DNA of 64,000 bases from VRUE01 sp033856275 (GTDB taxonomy: Bacteria; Actinomycetota; Thermoleophilia; Solirubrobacterales; 70-9), in the NCBI GenBank assembly GCA_033856275.1, contig JAWVFJ010000050.1, forward strand, positions 8,056 through 72,055. The letters run 5' to 3'. Numbering within the stretch: position 1 is the stretch's first letter; every line of letters starts with the position of its first letter. The position numbers and the translations under genes were made by a program. The notes under the pieces were generated by a model. It was not told where the DNA came from. It did not search any database and saw nothing but the letters and a program-made list of their open reading frames with translations. Below are positions 1-8,089 of this stretch, piece after piece.

Positions 1-19
1 CTCTACCGCGAGCCGATCT

Positions 20-571
20 CTAGGCGAAGTACCTCGCGACGATCTGCTCGACCGTGCCCCTGGTCCGAATGGTCGTCGGACCAAGGGCGGCGGCAATCGT
101 CTTTAGATCCAGGTCCGATTCAGAGAGCCCGCCCTCCGGCAGCCAGTAGAGCTCGCGGCCCTCGATCGCGAGACGGTCGTCCTCGGTGGCAAGGGCAAGA
201 GCTTTCTCGCATCCGGCTGCTTTTGGCTTCGCCGTCAGAAAGGCGATCTGCACCTTGCCCTTCGAGGACGCCAGGGCGGCAGCGTCGAACGGCTCATACT
301 CGGCCACGGCCCGCAGCTCGTCGGCACTGCGTAGAAAGACCGGCACTTCGTAGCCCAACGCCTCTCCCAGGTCGGTTTCGATGCGTACCGTCAGCTTCGC
401 CTCGTCGGCCTCTTCGGTTGCGAAGACGACATTGCCGCTGGCACGAAAGCACGCGACCTCGGAGAAGCCCAGCGCCTTGAACTCATTGCTCAGCTCGGTG
501 TTCTTGATCCGGCGTCCACCGAGGTTCATCCCCCGCAGGAAGGCGACGTAGCTCTCCACGGCCGCAACCAT
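20..571 (-). CDS. DUF1697 family protein
   Basis: The translation starts MVAAVESYVAFLRGMNLGGRR, matching the usual DUF1697 opening (Y-V-A-x-L-R-G-x-N-x-G-G), and continues with the family's S-G-N-V-V-F segment near residue 48. The length of 183 residues is normal for the family. The biochemical role is unknown. An upstream in-frame GTG at 619 would add 16 residues with no family similarity and would overlap the divergent peroxiredoxin start, so the ATG at 571 is preferred. The gene is complete: its stop is at 20-22. It is divergent from the peroxiredoxin gene, about 40 bp away. Confidence 0.8.
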   Translation of the reverse strand: MVAAVESYVAFLRGMNLGGRRIKNTELSNEFKALGFSEVACFRASGNVVFATEEADEAKLTVRIETDLGEALGYEVPVFLRSADELRAVAEYEPFDAAALASSKGKVQIAFLTAKPKAAGCEKALALATEDDRLAIEGRELYWLPEGGLSESDLDLKTIAAALGPTTIRTRGTVEQIVARYFA

Positions 572-611
572 ACGCGTCCCCGGCCCATCGTCTCCGTGCA
601 AGCATGGCACT

Positions 612-1187
612 GTGGACACCGATTTCAGCGAGCTGCCAGCCGGCTTGCCGGTGCCCGAGGACGACGGCGCGGCGGACCATCTCCAGGGATCGCCGCTGCC
701 GGATTTGGCTTTGCCATCGACGCCCGCTGGATCGTTCGACTGGGCGACAGGTCGCCTGGTCGTCTACGTCTATCCCCGCACCGGTGTCCCGGACCAGCCG
801 TCCCCCGCCGGTTGGGACGACATCCCCGGCGCACGCGGTTGCACGCCGCAGAGCTGTGCCTTCCGCGACGCGCTGGGGAAGTTCGCCGACCTCGGCGCTG
901 ACGTCATCGGCGTCAGCGCCCAGAGCCCTGACGAACAGCGCGAGTTCGCCGCGCGGGAGCACATCCCTTTCCCTCTACTCAGCGATACCGATCGTCGCCT
1001 CGCCGCCACACTGCGCCTCCCGACATTCGAAGTAGAGGGAATGATCCTCTACAAGCGCCTCACCTTCGTCGCCGAAGCGGGCGTGATCGTCAAGGTCTTC
1101 TACCCGGTCTTCCCGCCGGACCACAACGCCAGCGAGGTGCTCACCTGGCTGTCCAGGCGGGTCGATGATGGAGGCGCCGAGAATTGA
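612..1187 (+). CDS. Peroxiredoxin (AhpC/TSA, BCP-like)
   Basis: This is a thiol peroxidase of 191 residues that would reduce peroxides in the cytoplasm. The segment R-G-C-T-P-Q-S-C-A-F-R-D carries the putative peroxidatic Cys77 and a second Cys82 five residues later, the spacing of atypical two-Cys bacterioferritin-comigratory proteins. It is followed by D-V-I-G-V-S-A-Q-S and a C-terminal thioredoxin-fold region. The start is a GTG with no clear ribosome binding site, so the exact N-terminus is uncertain. The 3' end runs 19 bp into the oppositely oriented tmRNA gene, so the two transcripts are convergent and overlapping. Family assignment is firm; the physiological electron donor cannot be told. 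Confidence 0.85.
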   Translation: MDTDFSELPAGLPVPEDDGAADHLQGSPLPDLALPSTPAGSFDWATGRLVVYVYPRTGVPDQPSPAGWDDIPGARGCTPQSCAFRDALGKFADLGADVIGVSAQSPDEQREFAAREHIPFPLLSDTDRRLAATLRLPTFEVEGMILYKRLTFVAEAGVIVKVFYPVFPPDHNASEVLTWLSRRVDDGGAEN

Positions 1188-1527
1188 ACTCGGGTCCGTG
1201 GTCGTAGCGCGAAGGCATCTACAGGTTTAGCCGGCGCTTGATTCTCGTCTCCCGGGGTCCGCACCGGCGGGCACTGCGGGAGATAAAGCCCTCTGAATTG
1301 TCCCCTGGCAGACGGGGCGATCCGCCTGGGTGAGCCCGCGTTCTGAAGCCGGCTGCCCTCCCTGCGGGCGAGGGAGGACCGACTCTCATCGCCTAGGTTC
1401 TAGCTAGGCAGCGAGGGCGAACTCATGGTCCGCACGTATTGGTTGGTGCCGGTGTTTAACGAGGCCTCCGGCAACCTCGACCTGCAACCATTCGCACGGA
1501 TCGACCACGTCGAAGCCTGTCGCCCCC
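1169..1527 (-). ncRNA. ssrA: tmRNA (ssrA)
   Basis: On the minus strand the 5' end reads GGGGGCGACAGGCTTCGACG and the 3' end GAGTTCAATTCTCGGCGCC followed by TCCA. The seven acceptor pairs (GGGGGCG with CGCCTCC, one G-U) and the T-arm form as in tmRNA. An internal reading frame ends in A-D-H-E-F-A-L-A-A followed by TAG at 1404-1433, the typical proteolysis tag ending; the GCG at 1431-1433 is the most likely resume codon, but this is inferred. The 3' CCA is not encoded (the next bases give TCA). The RNA rescues stalled ribosomes together with SmpB, which is encoded about 3.3 kb away. About 359 nt, a normal size. Confidence 0.93.
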
Positions 1528-1561
1528 GTGCTATGTGCCATTCAATTGTACGGTGTTGACC

Positions 1562-2932
1562 GTGGCCGACCGGGATTTCGACGCGATCGTGCTCGGTGCC
1601 GGAGCGCCGGGAGAGGTCTGTGCGGGACGGCTCGCCGACGGCGGGCTTTCAGTCGCGATCGTCGAGCAGCATCTGGTCGGCGGCGAATGCTCTTACTACG
1701 CCTGCATGCCGTCGAAGGCCCTGCTGCGGCCCGCCGACCTGCTCGCCGAGGCGCAGCGGGTTCCCGGCATCGCCGTGGATGGAAACCTTGACGCCCAGGC
1801 GGTGCTCAATCGCCGCGATGAGGTCGTGCACGATCTCGACGATTCCGGGCAGTTGCCCTGGCTGGATCAACACGGCATCGAGCTCTTCCGCGGCAGCGGG
1901 GCGCTCGACGGCGAGCGGCGCGTGCGCGTCGGTGACGACCTTCTGAGCGCCCGTCGCGTAGTCGTCGTTGCGACCGGCAGCAGCGCGGCGATGCCGCCTA
2001 TCGACGGCCTTGACTCGGTGCGCGCCTGGAACAACCGCGAGGGCACGACGACGGGGCACGTGCCGGAGAGCATGGTCGTGCTCGGCGGCGGTCCGGTTGG
2101 CTGTGAGCTCTCGCAAGCCTGGTCTTCCCTCGGCTGCCGGGTCACCTTGATCGAGGGTGGCCCGCGCCTGCTCTCGCGCGAGGAGCCTTTCGCCGGTGAA
2201 GAAGTCGCAAAGGCTCTGCGTGAGAACCACGGCATCGACGTACGCATCGGAGTCAAAGCGACCAAGGTCAGTCGTGACGGCGATGTCGTCTCCGTGGCGC
2301 TGGACGATGGCAGCGAGATCGGCGCCGCCGAGATCCTCATCGCCGTCGGCCGCAAGCCCCGCACCGAGGAGATTGGCCTCGACACCGTCGGCGTCGAATC
2401 TGGCAAAGGAGGGTTCCTGGAGTGCGACGACCGGCTGCGGGTGGACGGTCGCGAGTGGCTCTTCGCGGTTGGCGACGTCAGCGGCCGAGCGCTCTTCACC
2501 CACATGGGCAAGTACCAGGCCTGGGTCGCCGCCGAGAACGTCCTCGGTCGCGAGGTCGAGGCGATCGCGGAAGGGATCGGCTCGCCGCGGGTTACCTTCA
2601 CCGACCCCCAAGTTGCCGCCGCCGGCAAGACGCTCGACCAGGCGCAGGACGCCGGAATCGATGCGCGGGCTGTCGACGTCCCCACCGATGGCACAGCCGG
2701 CGCCAGCTTCCAGGGCAAGGAAACCGGCGGCACCTCTCGGATCGTCATCGACGAGGCTCGCAAGGTCATCGTCGGCGCCACCTTCAGCGGCTTCGAGACC
2801 GCCGACTTCCTCCACGCCGCGACGATCGCCATCGTCGGCGAAATCCCGCTCCCGCAACTACGCCACGCAGTAGCTGCTTACCCGAGCCGCAGCGAGGTCT
2901 GGCTCAAGCTGCTCGAGGCCTACGGCCTGTAG
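1562..2932 (+). CDS. FAD/NAD(P)-dependent pyridine nucleotide-disulfide oxidoreductase
   Basis: This is a class I flavoprotein disulfide reductase of the dihydrolipoamide dehydrogenase/mercuric reductase type. It shows an N-terminal FAD-binding G-A-G-A-P-G, a redox disulfide motif G-G-E-C-S-Y-Y-A-C-M-P-S-K (C-x4-C), a second NAD(P) Rossmann motif V-V-L-G-G-G-P-V-G-C-E, and A-V-G-D-V for FAD. In the C-terminal dimer domain the usual catalytic H-P-x-x-S-E is replaced by A-Y-P-S-R-S-E, so the active-site histidine is a tyrosine. Start: GTG at 1562, preceded by TACGGT seven bases upstream; a GTG at 1535 in frame would place the start beside the tmRNA 5' end. The natural substrate is unknown, and true dihydrolipoamide dehydrogenase activity is doubtful. 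Confidence 0.85.
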   Translation: MADRDFDAIVLGAGAPGEVCAGRLADGGLSVAIVEQHLVGGECSYYACMPSKALLRPADLLAEAQRVPGIAVDGNLDAQAVLNRRDEVVHDLDDSGQLPWLDQHGIELFRGSGALDGERRVRVGDDLLSARRVVVVATGSSAAMPPIDGLDSVRAWNNREGTTTGHVPESMVVLGGGPVGCELSQAWSSLGCRVTLIEGGPRLLSREEPFAGEEVAKALRENHGIDVRIGVKATKVSRDGDVVSVALDDGSEIGAAEILIAVGRKPRTEEIGLDTVGVESGKGGFLECDDRLRVDGREWLFAVGDVSGRALFTHMGKYQAWVAAENVLGREVEAIAEGIGSPRVTFTDPQVAAAGKTLDQAQDAGIDARAVDVPTDGTAGASFQGKETGGTSRIVIDEARKVIVGATFSGFETADFLHAATIAIVGEIPLPQLRHAVAAYPSRSEVWLKLLEAYGL

Positions 2933-2950
2933 CGGCGAGCATCGCCTGCT

Positions 2951-3000
2951 GAGCGATCCCAGTAGGGGTGGAGCGTCTTGAACCCCTGCCGGGACCGCTC
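2951..3000. terminator. Strong intergenic hairpin between convergent genes
   Basis: Arms 2951-2969 and 2982-3000 pair over 19 positions with two mismatches and one G-U, leaving a 12-base loop. It sits between the convergent ends of the oxidoreductase (2932) and the helix-hairpin-helix protein (stop at 2999), so it can act as a bidirectional terminator, although there is no T-run. The left arm and loop (GTAGGGGTGGAGCGTCTTG) are almost identical to the left end of the larger palindrome at 27709-27818. Confidence 0.6.
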
Positions 3001-4804
3001 AAACCGTCGAGCGTCTCTTCAGGTCTTCCAGAACGTCCTGCGGAAACCCGGGCACCTCGTCGAGATCATCGACGGAGCCAAAGCGGCCGAGGCGCTCGCG
3101 ATGGGCGAGCAACCGCGTCGCCTGTGTAACGGAGAGGTTCTCGGAGCGAAGTTGCTCGAAGGTGACCAAGTTGAGATCGATCGTTCCACCGGCAGCAGCG
3201 GCCGGAGCCGGCGGCTCGGGAGCCGGAGGTGGGGTCGGCGGCGTTGGGGCTGGCGGTGGCGGCACTGGTTCCGGCGGCGGGGTGGGCATGGGGGGCGTTG
3301 GGCTGGGTGGTCCGGGCTCCGGCGCCGGGGGCGCTGGAGGGCCTGGGTCGGGCGCAGGCGGGGTGGGCTCGGGCATAGGGGGTGGTGCGGGCGGGGTTGG
3401 TTGCGGCATCGCTGGCTGTCCTCCTTGGCCTTGAACAGATTGGATCACGGCCTGCTCCGCTTCGGCGGCGCGACGCTCGGCTTCGCGGGCGCGCTCCTCA
3501 GCCTGGGCGACGCTGTCGCGAATCTCCTCCAGGCGCCGCTCGCGCTCCTGCTCTTCGGACTTCAGCTTGGCCAGTCGCTCGGCCTCGGCGGCGCGGCGCT
3601 CGGCTTCCTTGGTCCGCTCTTCGATCTGCCGCAGACGCTCCTGGGCCTCGGCCATCGCTCGCTCCTGAGCCTCACGCTCTTGCTGAAGACGCTGCTCAGC
3701 GCTCTGCAGGCCGGCGGGCTCGGCGCTCAGCGGAGGCGGGGTCGGCGGCCCCATCGGCGATGCGGGGGGCGGCACCGCTGCCATGCCCTGGGTTACCTGC
3801 CCGCCCTGTGCCCGTGTGGCTCGTTCTTCGGCTTCGCGCTGCATCCGCTCGGCCTCCTGAATGCGACGATCCGCCTCGGCGCGGATTCTTTCCTCCTCGC
3901 GCTGGATCTCAGCGACCTTGTCATGCACCCGCTGTTCGGCCAGAGCGGGGTCCTCATAACCCACGGGCGGTCCCCCTGCAGCGGTGAGCGGAGATGTCAT
4001 TGCCGGCGGCGGTGAGGGCTCGCCAGGAGCTGGCGAAACGGGCGGCGCCTGTGACATCGGGGTCGCTTGCGGGACGGGCGGGACCATGGTTGGCGGAGTC
4101 GGCACCGCAGCTGCCGGCGGCACGGCTGCGGACGGTACCGCCGCGGTCCCCTGTTGAAGCTGTTCGCGCTCGTGGGCGGCCCGCGCCTCGGCGAGCTGGC
4201 GCTCGGCCTTTGCGGCTTCCTTGCGTGCCCGCCGGCTGTCGGCGCGCCCACCACTGCCGACCGGCTTGCCGCGCCGTTCGGCCCGCTTTGCCAGACGTTC
4301 TTCTTTTCGCCGTTTCGCCTCTTCCTGGCGCCGTTTGCGATGCTCGATCCGAGCCACCCGCTGCTGCTCCCGGGCTTGTTTGCGCTTCTCCTTCCCACTC
4401 AGCGGCTGCCCACTGGCAGCGGCCGGCGAGCCTGCAGTGACAGGCGGGGTTGCGGCCGTGGGCGGGGGCGTCATCGCGGGCGGTGGGGTCCGCGGCAGCT
4501 CTGCGGTCTGAGCTTGCGCTGGGGACGGCGGGGCACCCGCGCGACCGGGCGGAGGGGGCGGGGGCGTCGATGGCGAGGCTTTCTCCTTCGCCGCCTTCTC
4601 CTTGCTGCGTCGCTGAGTGATGCTGACCACCAGCAGGAGCAGCAGGATCGCCGCGACCAGAGCGGCGACGAAGTACTGGACGTTGTCGCTGACGAAGTTG
4701 CCGGCTTTGCTCGGGAAGGACTCCGCTTTGGCCTGGGCCGGAACGGCCAAGGCCAGCACAACGAGGGTCACCGTGGACCAAAGCAGGGCAATCCTGGAAC
4801 GCAT
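2999..4804 (-). CDS. Membrane-anchored proline-rich coiled-coil protein with C-terminal helix-hairpin-helix domain
   Basis: The 601-residue protein begins with a signal peptide (about residues 1-26, ending A-Q-A), followed by one transmembrane helix at about 43-64. A long low-complexity middle follows: proline-rich linkers (about 78-125 and 465-545) alternate with charged alanine/glutamate/arginine stretches (about 130-230 and 280-460) predicted to form coiled coils. The last 55 residues (N-L-V-T-F-E-Q-L-R ... G-R-F-G-S-V-D-D-L-D-E-V-P-G-F) match the ComEA-like helix-hairpin-helix fold, which binds DNA or acts as a protein module. It lies 11 bp downstream of smpB and is probably co-transcribed. 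The role is unknown; a DNA-uptake or nucleoid-tethering link is speculation. Codon use fits the neighbours. Confidence 0.75.
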   Translation of the reverse strand: MRSRIALLWSTVTLVVLALAVPAQAKAESFPSKAGNFVSDNVQYFVAALVAAILLLLLVVSITQRRSKEKAAKEKASPSTPPPPPPGRAGAPPSPAQAQTAELPRTPPPAMTPPPTAATPPVTAGSPAAASGQPLSGKEKRKQAREQQRVARIEHRKRRQEEAKRRKEERLAKRAERRGKPVGSGGRADSRRARKEAAKAERQLAEARAAHEREQLQQGTAAVPSAAVPPAAAVPTPPTMVPPVPQATPMSQAPPVSPAPGEPSPPPAMTSPLTAAGGPPVGYEDPALAEQRVHDKVAEIQREEERIRAEADRRIQEAERMQREAEERATRAQGGQVTQGMAAVPPPASPMGPPTPPPLSAEPAGLQSAEQRLQQEREAQERAMAEAQERLRQIEERTKEAERRAAEAERLAKLKSEEQERERRLEEIRDSVAQAEERAREAERRAAEAEQAVIQSVQGQGGQPAMPQPTPPAPPPMPEPTPPAPDPGPPAPPAPEPGPPSPTPPMPTPPPEPVPPPPAPTPPTPPPAPEPPAPAAAAGGTIDLNLVTFEQLRSENLSVTQATRLLAHRERLGRFGSVDDLDEVPGFPQDVLEDLKRRSTV

Positions 4805-4815
4805 CGGTCCCGAAG

Positions 4816-5301
4816 CTACCTCATCCGGCCCTTGAATTCCCGCTCGACTTCGCGACGCACGTCACGGTCCGCGATCTCCCGTCGCCGGTCACGGCCCTCC
4901 TTGCCCCGCGCCAGCGCCAACTCGACCTTCGCCCGGGGTCCTTTGAAGTAGATACGCAGGGGAATCAGCGTCAGGCCTTTCTCGGCCGTCTTGCCGATCA
5001 GCCTTTCGATCTCGCCCTTGTGCAGCAGCAATTTGCGCGGTCGCTCCGGCTCGTGGTTCTCACGGCTGGCCGGTTCGTATGGCGGGATATGCAGCTTGCG
5101 CAGCCAGACCTCGCCCTTCTCGACCACCGCGTAGGCGTCGGTCATCTGCGCCTTGCCGTTGCGCAGTGACTTCACCTCGGATCCCCGCAGGACAATCCCC
5201 GCCTCCATTTTCTCCACCGCTTCGAATTTGTGGCGGGCGCGACGGTTGGTGGCGACGTCTCCCGAGACGGGCTCGCGCTGCACCTTCGACTTCTTAGCCA
5301 C
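4816..5301 (-). CDS. smpB: SsrA-binding protein SmpB
   Basis: SmpB binds tmRNA and delivers it to stalled ribosomes. The 161-residue protein carries the family motifs N-R-R-A-R-H-K-F (near residue 20), M-E-A-G-I-V-L-x-G-S-E-V-K-S-L-R, and the lysine/arginine-rich C-terminal tail that inserts into the mRNA channel. The start chosen is GTG at 5301 (V-A-K-K-S-K), which overlaps the end of rnr by 8 nt; 24 further upstream residues in the same frame have no family similarity. It is the natural partner of the tmRNA gene at 1169-1527 and is coupled to RNase R, which degrades the defective mRNA during trans-translation. Confidence 0.96.
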   Translation of the reverse strand: MAKKSKVQREPVSGDVATNRRARHKFEAVEKMEAGIVLRGSEVKSLRNGKAQMTDAYAVVEKGEVWLRKLHIPPYEPASRENHEPERPRKLLLHKGEIERLIGKTAEKGLTLIPLRIYFKGPRAKVELALARGKEGRDRRREIADRDVRREVEREFKGRMR

Positions 5302-6892
5302 TGGCCATCTCCAGATCGACGCGTCCGCGCTGAGGAGTGACCTCGGTGACGCGGACGGATATCGGATCCCCAAGGCTCAAATTGGTGCCGGACTCCCGCC
5401 CGACCAAAGCCGTCTCGGTCTGGTTCAGCTCGAAGCGCTCGGCCCCGATCGTCCGGGCTGGCACGAATCCCTTGTAGACGTCGCCGAGCTCGCCGCCGAA
5501 CGCGATGAAAGCGCCAGCCCTGATCACCCCCGATATCTCGCCCTCGAACTCGACCTCCCTCCCGCGCTCCTCGAGCTCTCGCCGCAGCAAGTAAGCAGCG
5601 CAGACATCATCGGCGTCGCGCTCAATCCGCACCGACTCCCGCTCGCTCTCGCTGCAGTGCCAGGCCACTTCGCGCACCTCGACTGCGCGGAGAGCCTCCT
5701 CCCCCTCGCCCAACGTCGCCAGAAGGGCTCGGTGCACGAGCAGGTCCGGGTAGCGACGGATCGGGGAGGTGAAGTGACAGTAGGCGGGGCTGCCCAGGCC
5801 GGCGTGACCGCTGTTGCGGTCGCTGTAGGAAGCCTGCATCAGGGAGCGAAGCACGAGCGATGTATACGCCTCGCGGCCATGGCCGCGACGTCTCGCCTCC
5901 TCGAGCACGAGCCGGCTCGCCACCGCCACCGCCTCGGCCGCTTGGCTGGGCGCGAGCCCCTGGCCCAGCGGTGGCGTCGGCACACCGAGGGCGTGCAGCT
6001 GTTCGATCAGACGCTCGACGCGCAGTGGATCGGGCTGGGGGTGCACCCGGTAGACCGCTGGCACCCGCTTGCGCTCCAGCAGCTGTGCCACCTGTTCGTT
6101 GGCGAGAATCATCAGCCGCTCGATCAGGCGATGCGACTCAGTCTGCGCCACCAAGCGAGCAACGACGACGCCTCCGCTGGAGTCAAAGCGAAACTCGGGC
6201 TCTGAGGAGTCGACGTCGAGGCTGGTCGAACCGCGGCGCTCGCCCAGCGCCGCCGCTGCCTCGCGCGCCACTCCCAGTGGCTCGGCGACGCTCTCAGGCG
6301 CACTTGCCTTGCCGGCAAAGACCAGGTCGAGCTCGTCGTAGTCGAGACGAGCACGGGAGCGAATGCGGCTGCGATAGAAGCTGGCGGCGCGAGGGGCGGC
6401 GCTTGGGCCCAGCTCGATCTCCGCCGTCACCGCCAGTCGCTCCACGCCCGGCGCCAAGCTGCAGGCGTCCTCGCTCAGCGCCCGCGGCAGCATCGGCTCG
6501 ACCGCGCCAGGCACGTAGGTGCTGTTGCCGCGCCGCCGAGCCTCGAGGTCGAGCGGGGTACCGGGCCGCACGTGGGCGGCCACATCGGCGATGTGGATCC
6601 AGATCCGGATGCCGTCCGCCTCGCGCTGCGCCGAGATCGCGTCGTCGAAATCCCGCGCCGAGGCAGGATCGATCGTGAATGTCGGCAGCTCGGTGAGATC
6701 GCGACGGCGAATCTCGCTGCCTTCGGCCTCATCGGCGGCGCGTCCCGCTTCGACCTCGAGGGCGGCGGCGAAACCGCGGCCGCCGAGTCGTTCTTGCAAA
6801 AGGGCCTCGACCGCCTCACGGGCGTTCTTCGGCTGCGCCTGCCGGCGCCCGCGTTGCCGCTCGCGGTGATAGCGCCAGTCGCGCTTGCTCAC
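5294..6892 (-). CDS. rnr: RNase II/RNase R family 3'-5' exoribonuclease
   Basis: The protein degrades RNA processively from the 3' end. The RNB catalytic domain is clear: D-P-A-S-A-R-D-F-D-D-A-I near residue 75 supplies the metal-binding aspartates, and H-F-T-S-P-I-R-R-Y-P-D-L-L-V-H-R is the diagnostic motif near residue 370. A C-terminal S1-type RNA-binding domain follows (F-E-G-E-I-S-G-V...). At 532 residues it is much shorter than E. coli RNase R (813) because the N-terminal cold-shock domains are missing; this short form lies between RNase II and RNase R. The GTG start overlaps the ctpA stop by 4 nt (GTGA), and its own stop lies inside smpB, so the genes are translationally coupled. Confidence 0.92.
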   Translation of the reverse strand: MSKRDWRYHRERQRGRRQAQPKNAREAVEALLQERLGGRGFAAALEVEAGRAADEAEGSEIRRRDLTELPTFTIDPASARDFDDAISAQREADGIRIWIHIADVAAHVRPGTPLDLEARRRGNSTYVPGAVEPMLPRALSEDACSLAPGVERLAVTAEIELGPSAAPRAASFYRSRIRSRARLDYDELDLVFAGKASAPESVAEPLGVAREAAAALGERRGSTSLDVDSSEPEFRFDSSGGVVVARLVAQTESHRLIERLMILANEQVAQLLERKRVPAVYRVHPQPDPLRVERLIEQLHALGVPTPPLGQGLAPSQAAEAVAVASRLVLEEARRRGHGREAYTSLVLRSLMQASYSDRNSGHAGLGSPAYCHFTSPIRRYPDLLVHRALLATLGEGEEALRAVEVREVAWHCSESERESVRIERDADDVCAAYLLRRELEERGREVEFEGEISGVIRAGAFIAFGGELGDVYKGFVPARTIGAERFELNQTETALVGRESGTNLSLGDPISVRVTEVTPQRGRVDLEMASG

Positions 6893-8082
6893 TGGGGGCC
6901 CTGCTGCGCCGCCAGCACCCCCAGGGCCCGTTCGAGGGCCTCGTCAGGCGTGGTACGGAGATCGTCGCGCGCCTGCACATCGGGGTGGATGCCGTGGCTC
7001 TTGGCGAGGTTGACGCCATCGGGCGTGAAGTACTCGCCGATCGTCAGCTTCAAGGCGCCGCCGTTGGAGAGCCCGATCTCCTGCTGGAAAACTCCCTTTC
7101 CGTAGGAGCGCGTGCCGACGACCTTTGAGCCGGCGTCATCGGCAAGCGCCGCGGTGAGGATCTCAGCCGCCGAAGCCGTGTTGCGATCGATCAAGACGAC
7201 GACCGGAACTGCCGGAAGGTTGTCACCGACAGTCTTGTAGACGGTATGGCCCTGGGTCCGCGAGTCGGTGCTCACCACCACTTCGTCCTTGGGCAGGAAG
7301 ATGCTGGCGGTGAGCACCGACTCCTCGAGCAGGCCGCCGCCGTTGCCCCGCAGGTCGAGCACGATCCCTTCGGCGCCTTTCCTCTCGACCTTTTCGACCG
7401 CTTCGCGCAACGCCGCGTGAGCACCTTCGCTGAAGGAGATCAGCTGCACGTAGCCGAGAGTCTTGCCTCCAACTTCCTTCACTTTGCTGCTCACCACCGG
7501 TAGTGAGATCTGTTCCCTGGTGACTTTCACGTCGCGGACCTTGCCGCCAGCGCCCTTCGTCACCCCGATCGTCACCTCCGACCCTTCCGGGCCTTTGATC
7601 TTTTCGGTAGAGACCTGGCTGTTCTCCCCTGCAATCGATTCGCCATCGACGGAAACGATCAGGTCCCCGGGTTCGATCCCCGCCCGCTGCGCCGGGGAGT
7701 GGGGAAAGACGCTGTCCACCCGCAGTCCCTGCTTGACCTGGGTGACGGTGAGGCCGATCCCGGAGAAATGCCCCGAGATCGACGCGTCGAAACTGGCCAG
7801 GGCTTCCGGCGAGAAGTAGTCGGAGAAACGATCGCCGTGGCGGCGGCGCAGCTCGCGGACCATGCCCTGCAACGAGGCATTGGTCAGCTCGGTCGCGCCA
7901 ACCGGACGGTAGTAGTTGTCCTCGATCAGTTCGGTCGCTTCCACGTTGAGCCCGGCCGTGTCGTCGACGAAATGGTCGCGGATGAATTCGGGCAGCTTCG
8001 CCGGGTGCCCGCCGAGCCAGATCCCAGCGCAGAAGAAGACGATCACGGCGGCCACGAGGGCCGCGATCCTGGCCCTCTTCAC
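6889..8082 (-). CDS. ctpA: C-terminal processing serine peptidase (S41, CtpA-like)
   Basis: This is an exported or membrane-anchored protease of 397 residues. Residues about 5-24 form a signal anchor. A PDZ domain lies around 95-180 (S-G-I-G-L-T-V ... A-G-I-E-P-G-D-L-I-V-S-V-D-G), followed by the S41 peptidase domain with L-D-L-R-G-N-G-G-G, the catalytic serine in N-T-A-S-A-A-E-I-L near residue 300 and the catalytic lysine in S-Y-G-K-G about 25 residues later. It lies 7 bp downstream of ftsX, in the ftsE-ftsX-ctpA arrangement that links divisome cell-wall remodelling and extracytoplasmic proteolysis. The substrate is not evident. Confidence 0.93.
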   Translation of the reverse strand: MKRARIAALVAAVIVFFCAGIWLGGHPAKLPEFIRDHFVDDTAGLNVEATELIEDNYYRPVGATELTNASLQGMVRELRRRHGDRFSDYFSPEALASFDASISGHFSGIGLTVTQVKQGLRVDSVFPHSPAQRAGIEPGDLIVSVDGESIAGENSQVSTEKIKGPEGSEVTIGVTKGAGGKVRDVKVTREQISLPVVSSKVKEVGGKTLGYVQLISFSEGAHAALREAVEKVERKGAEGIVLDLRGNGGGLLEESVLTASIFLPKDEVVVSTDSRTQGHTVYKTVGDNLPAVPVVVLIDRNTASAAEILTAALADDAGSKVVGTRSYGKGVFQQEIGLSNGGALKLTIGEYFTPDGVNLAKSHGIHPDVQARDDLRTTPDEALERALGVLAAQQGPQ

Positions 8083-8089
8083 GATCAGC

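Noticed and set aside
2978..4015. Glycine/arginine-rich plus-strand ORF
   Set aside because: It is the complement of the proline-rich region of the helix-hairpin-helix protein; no start signal or family.
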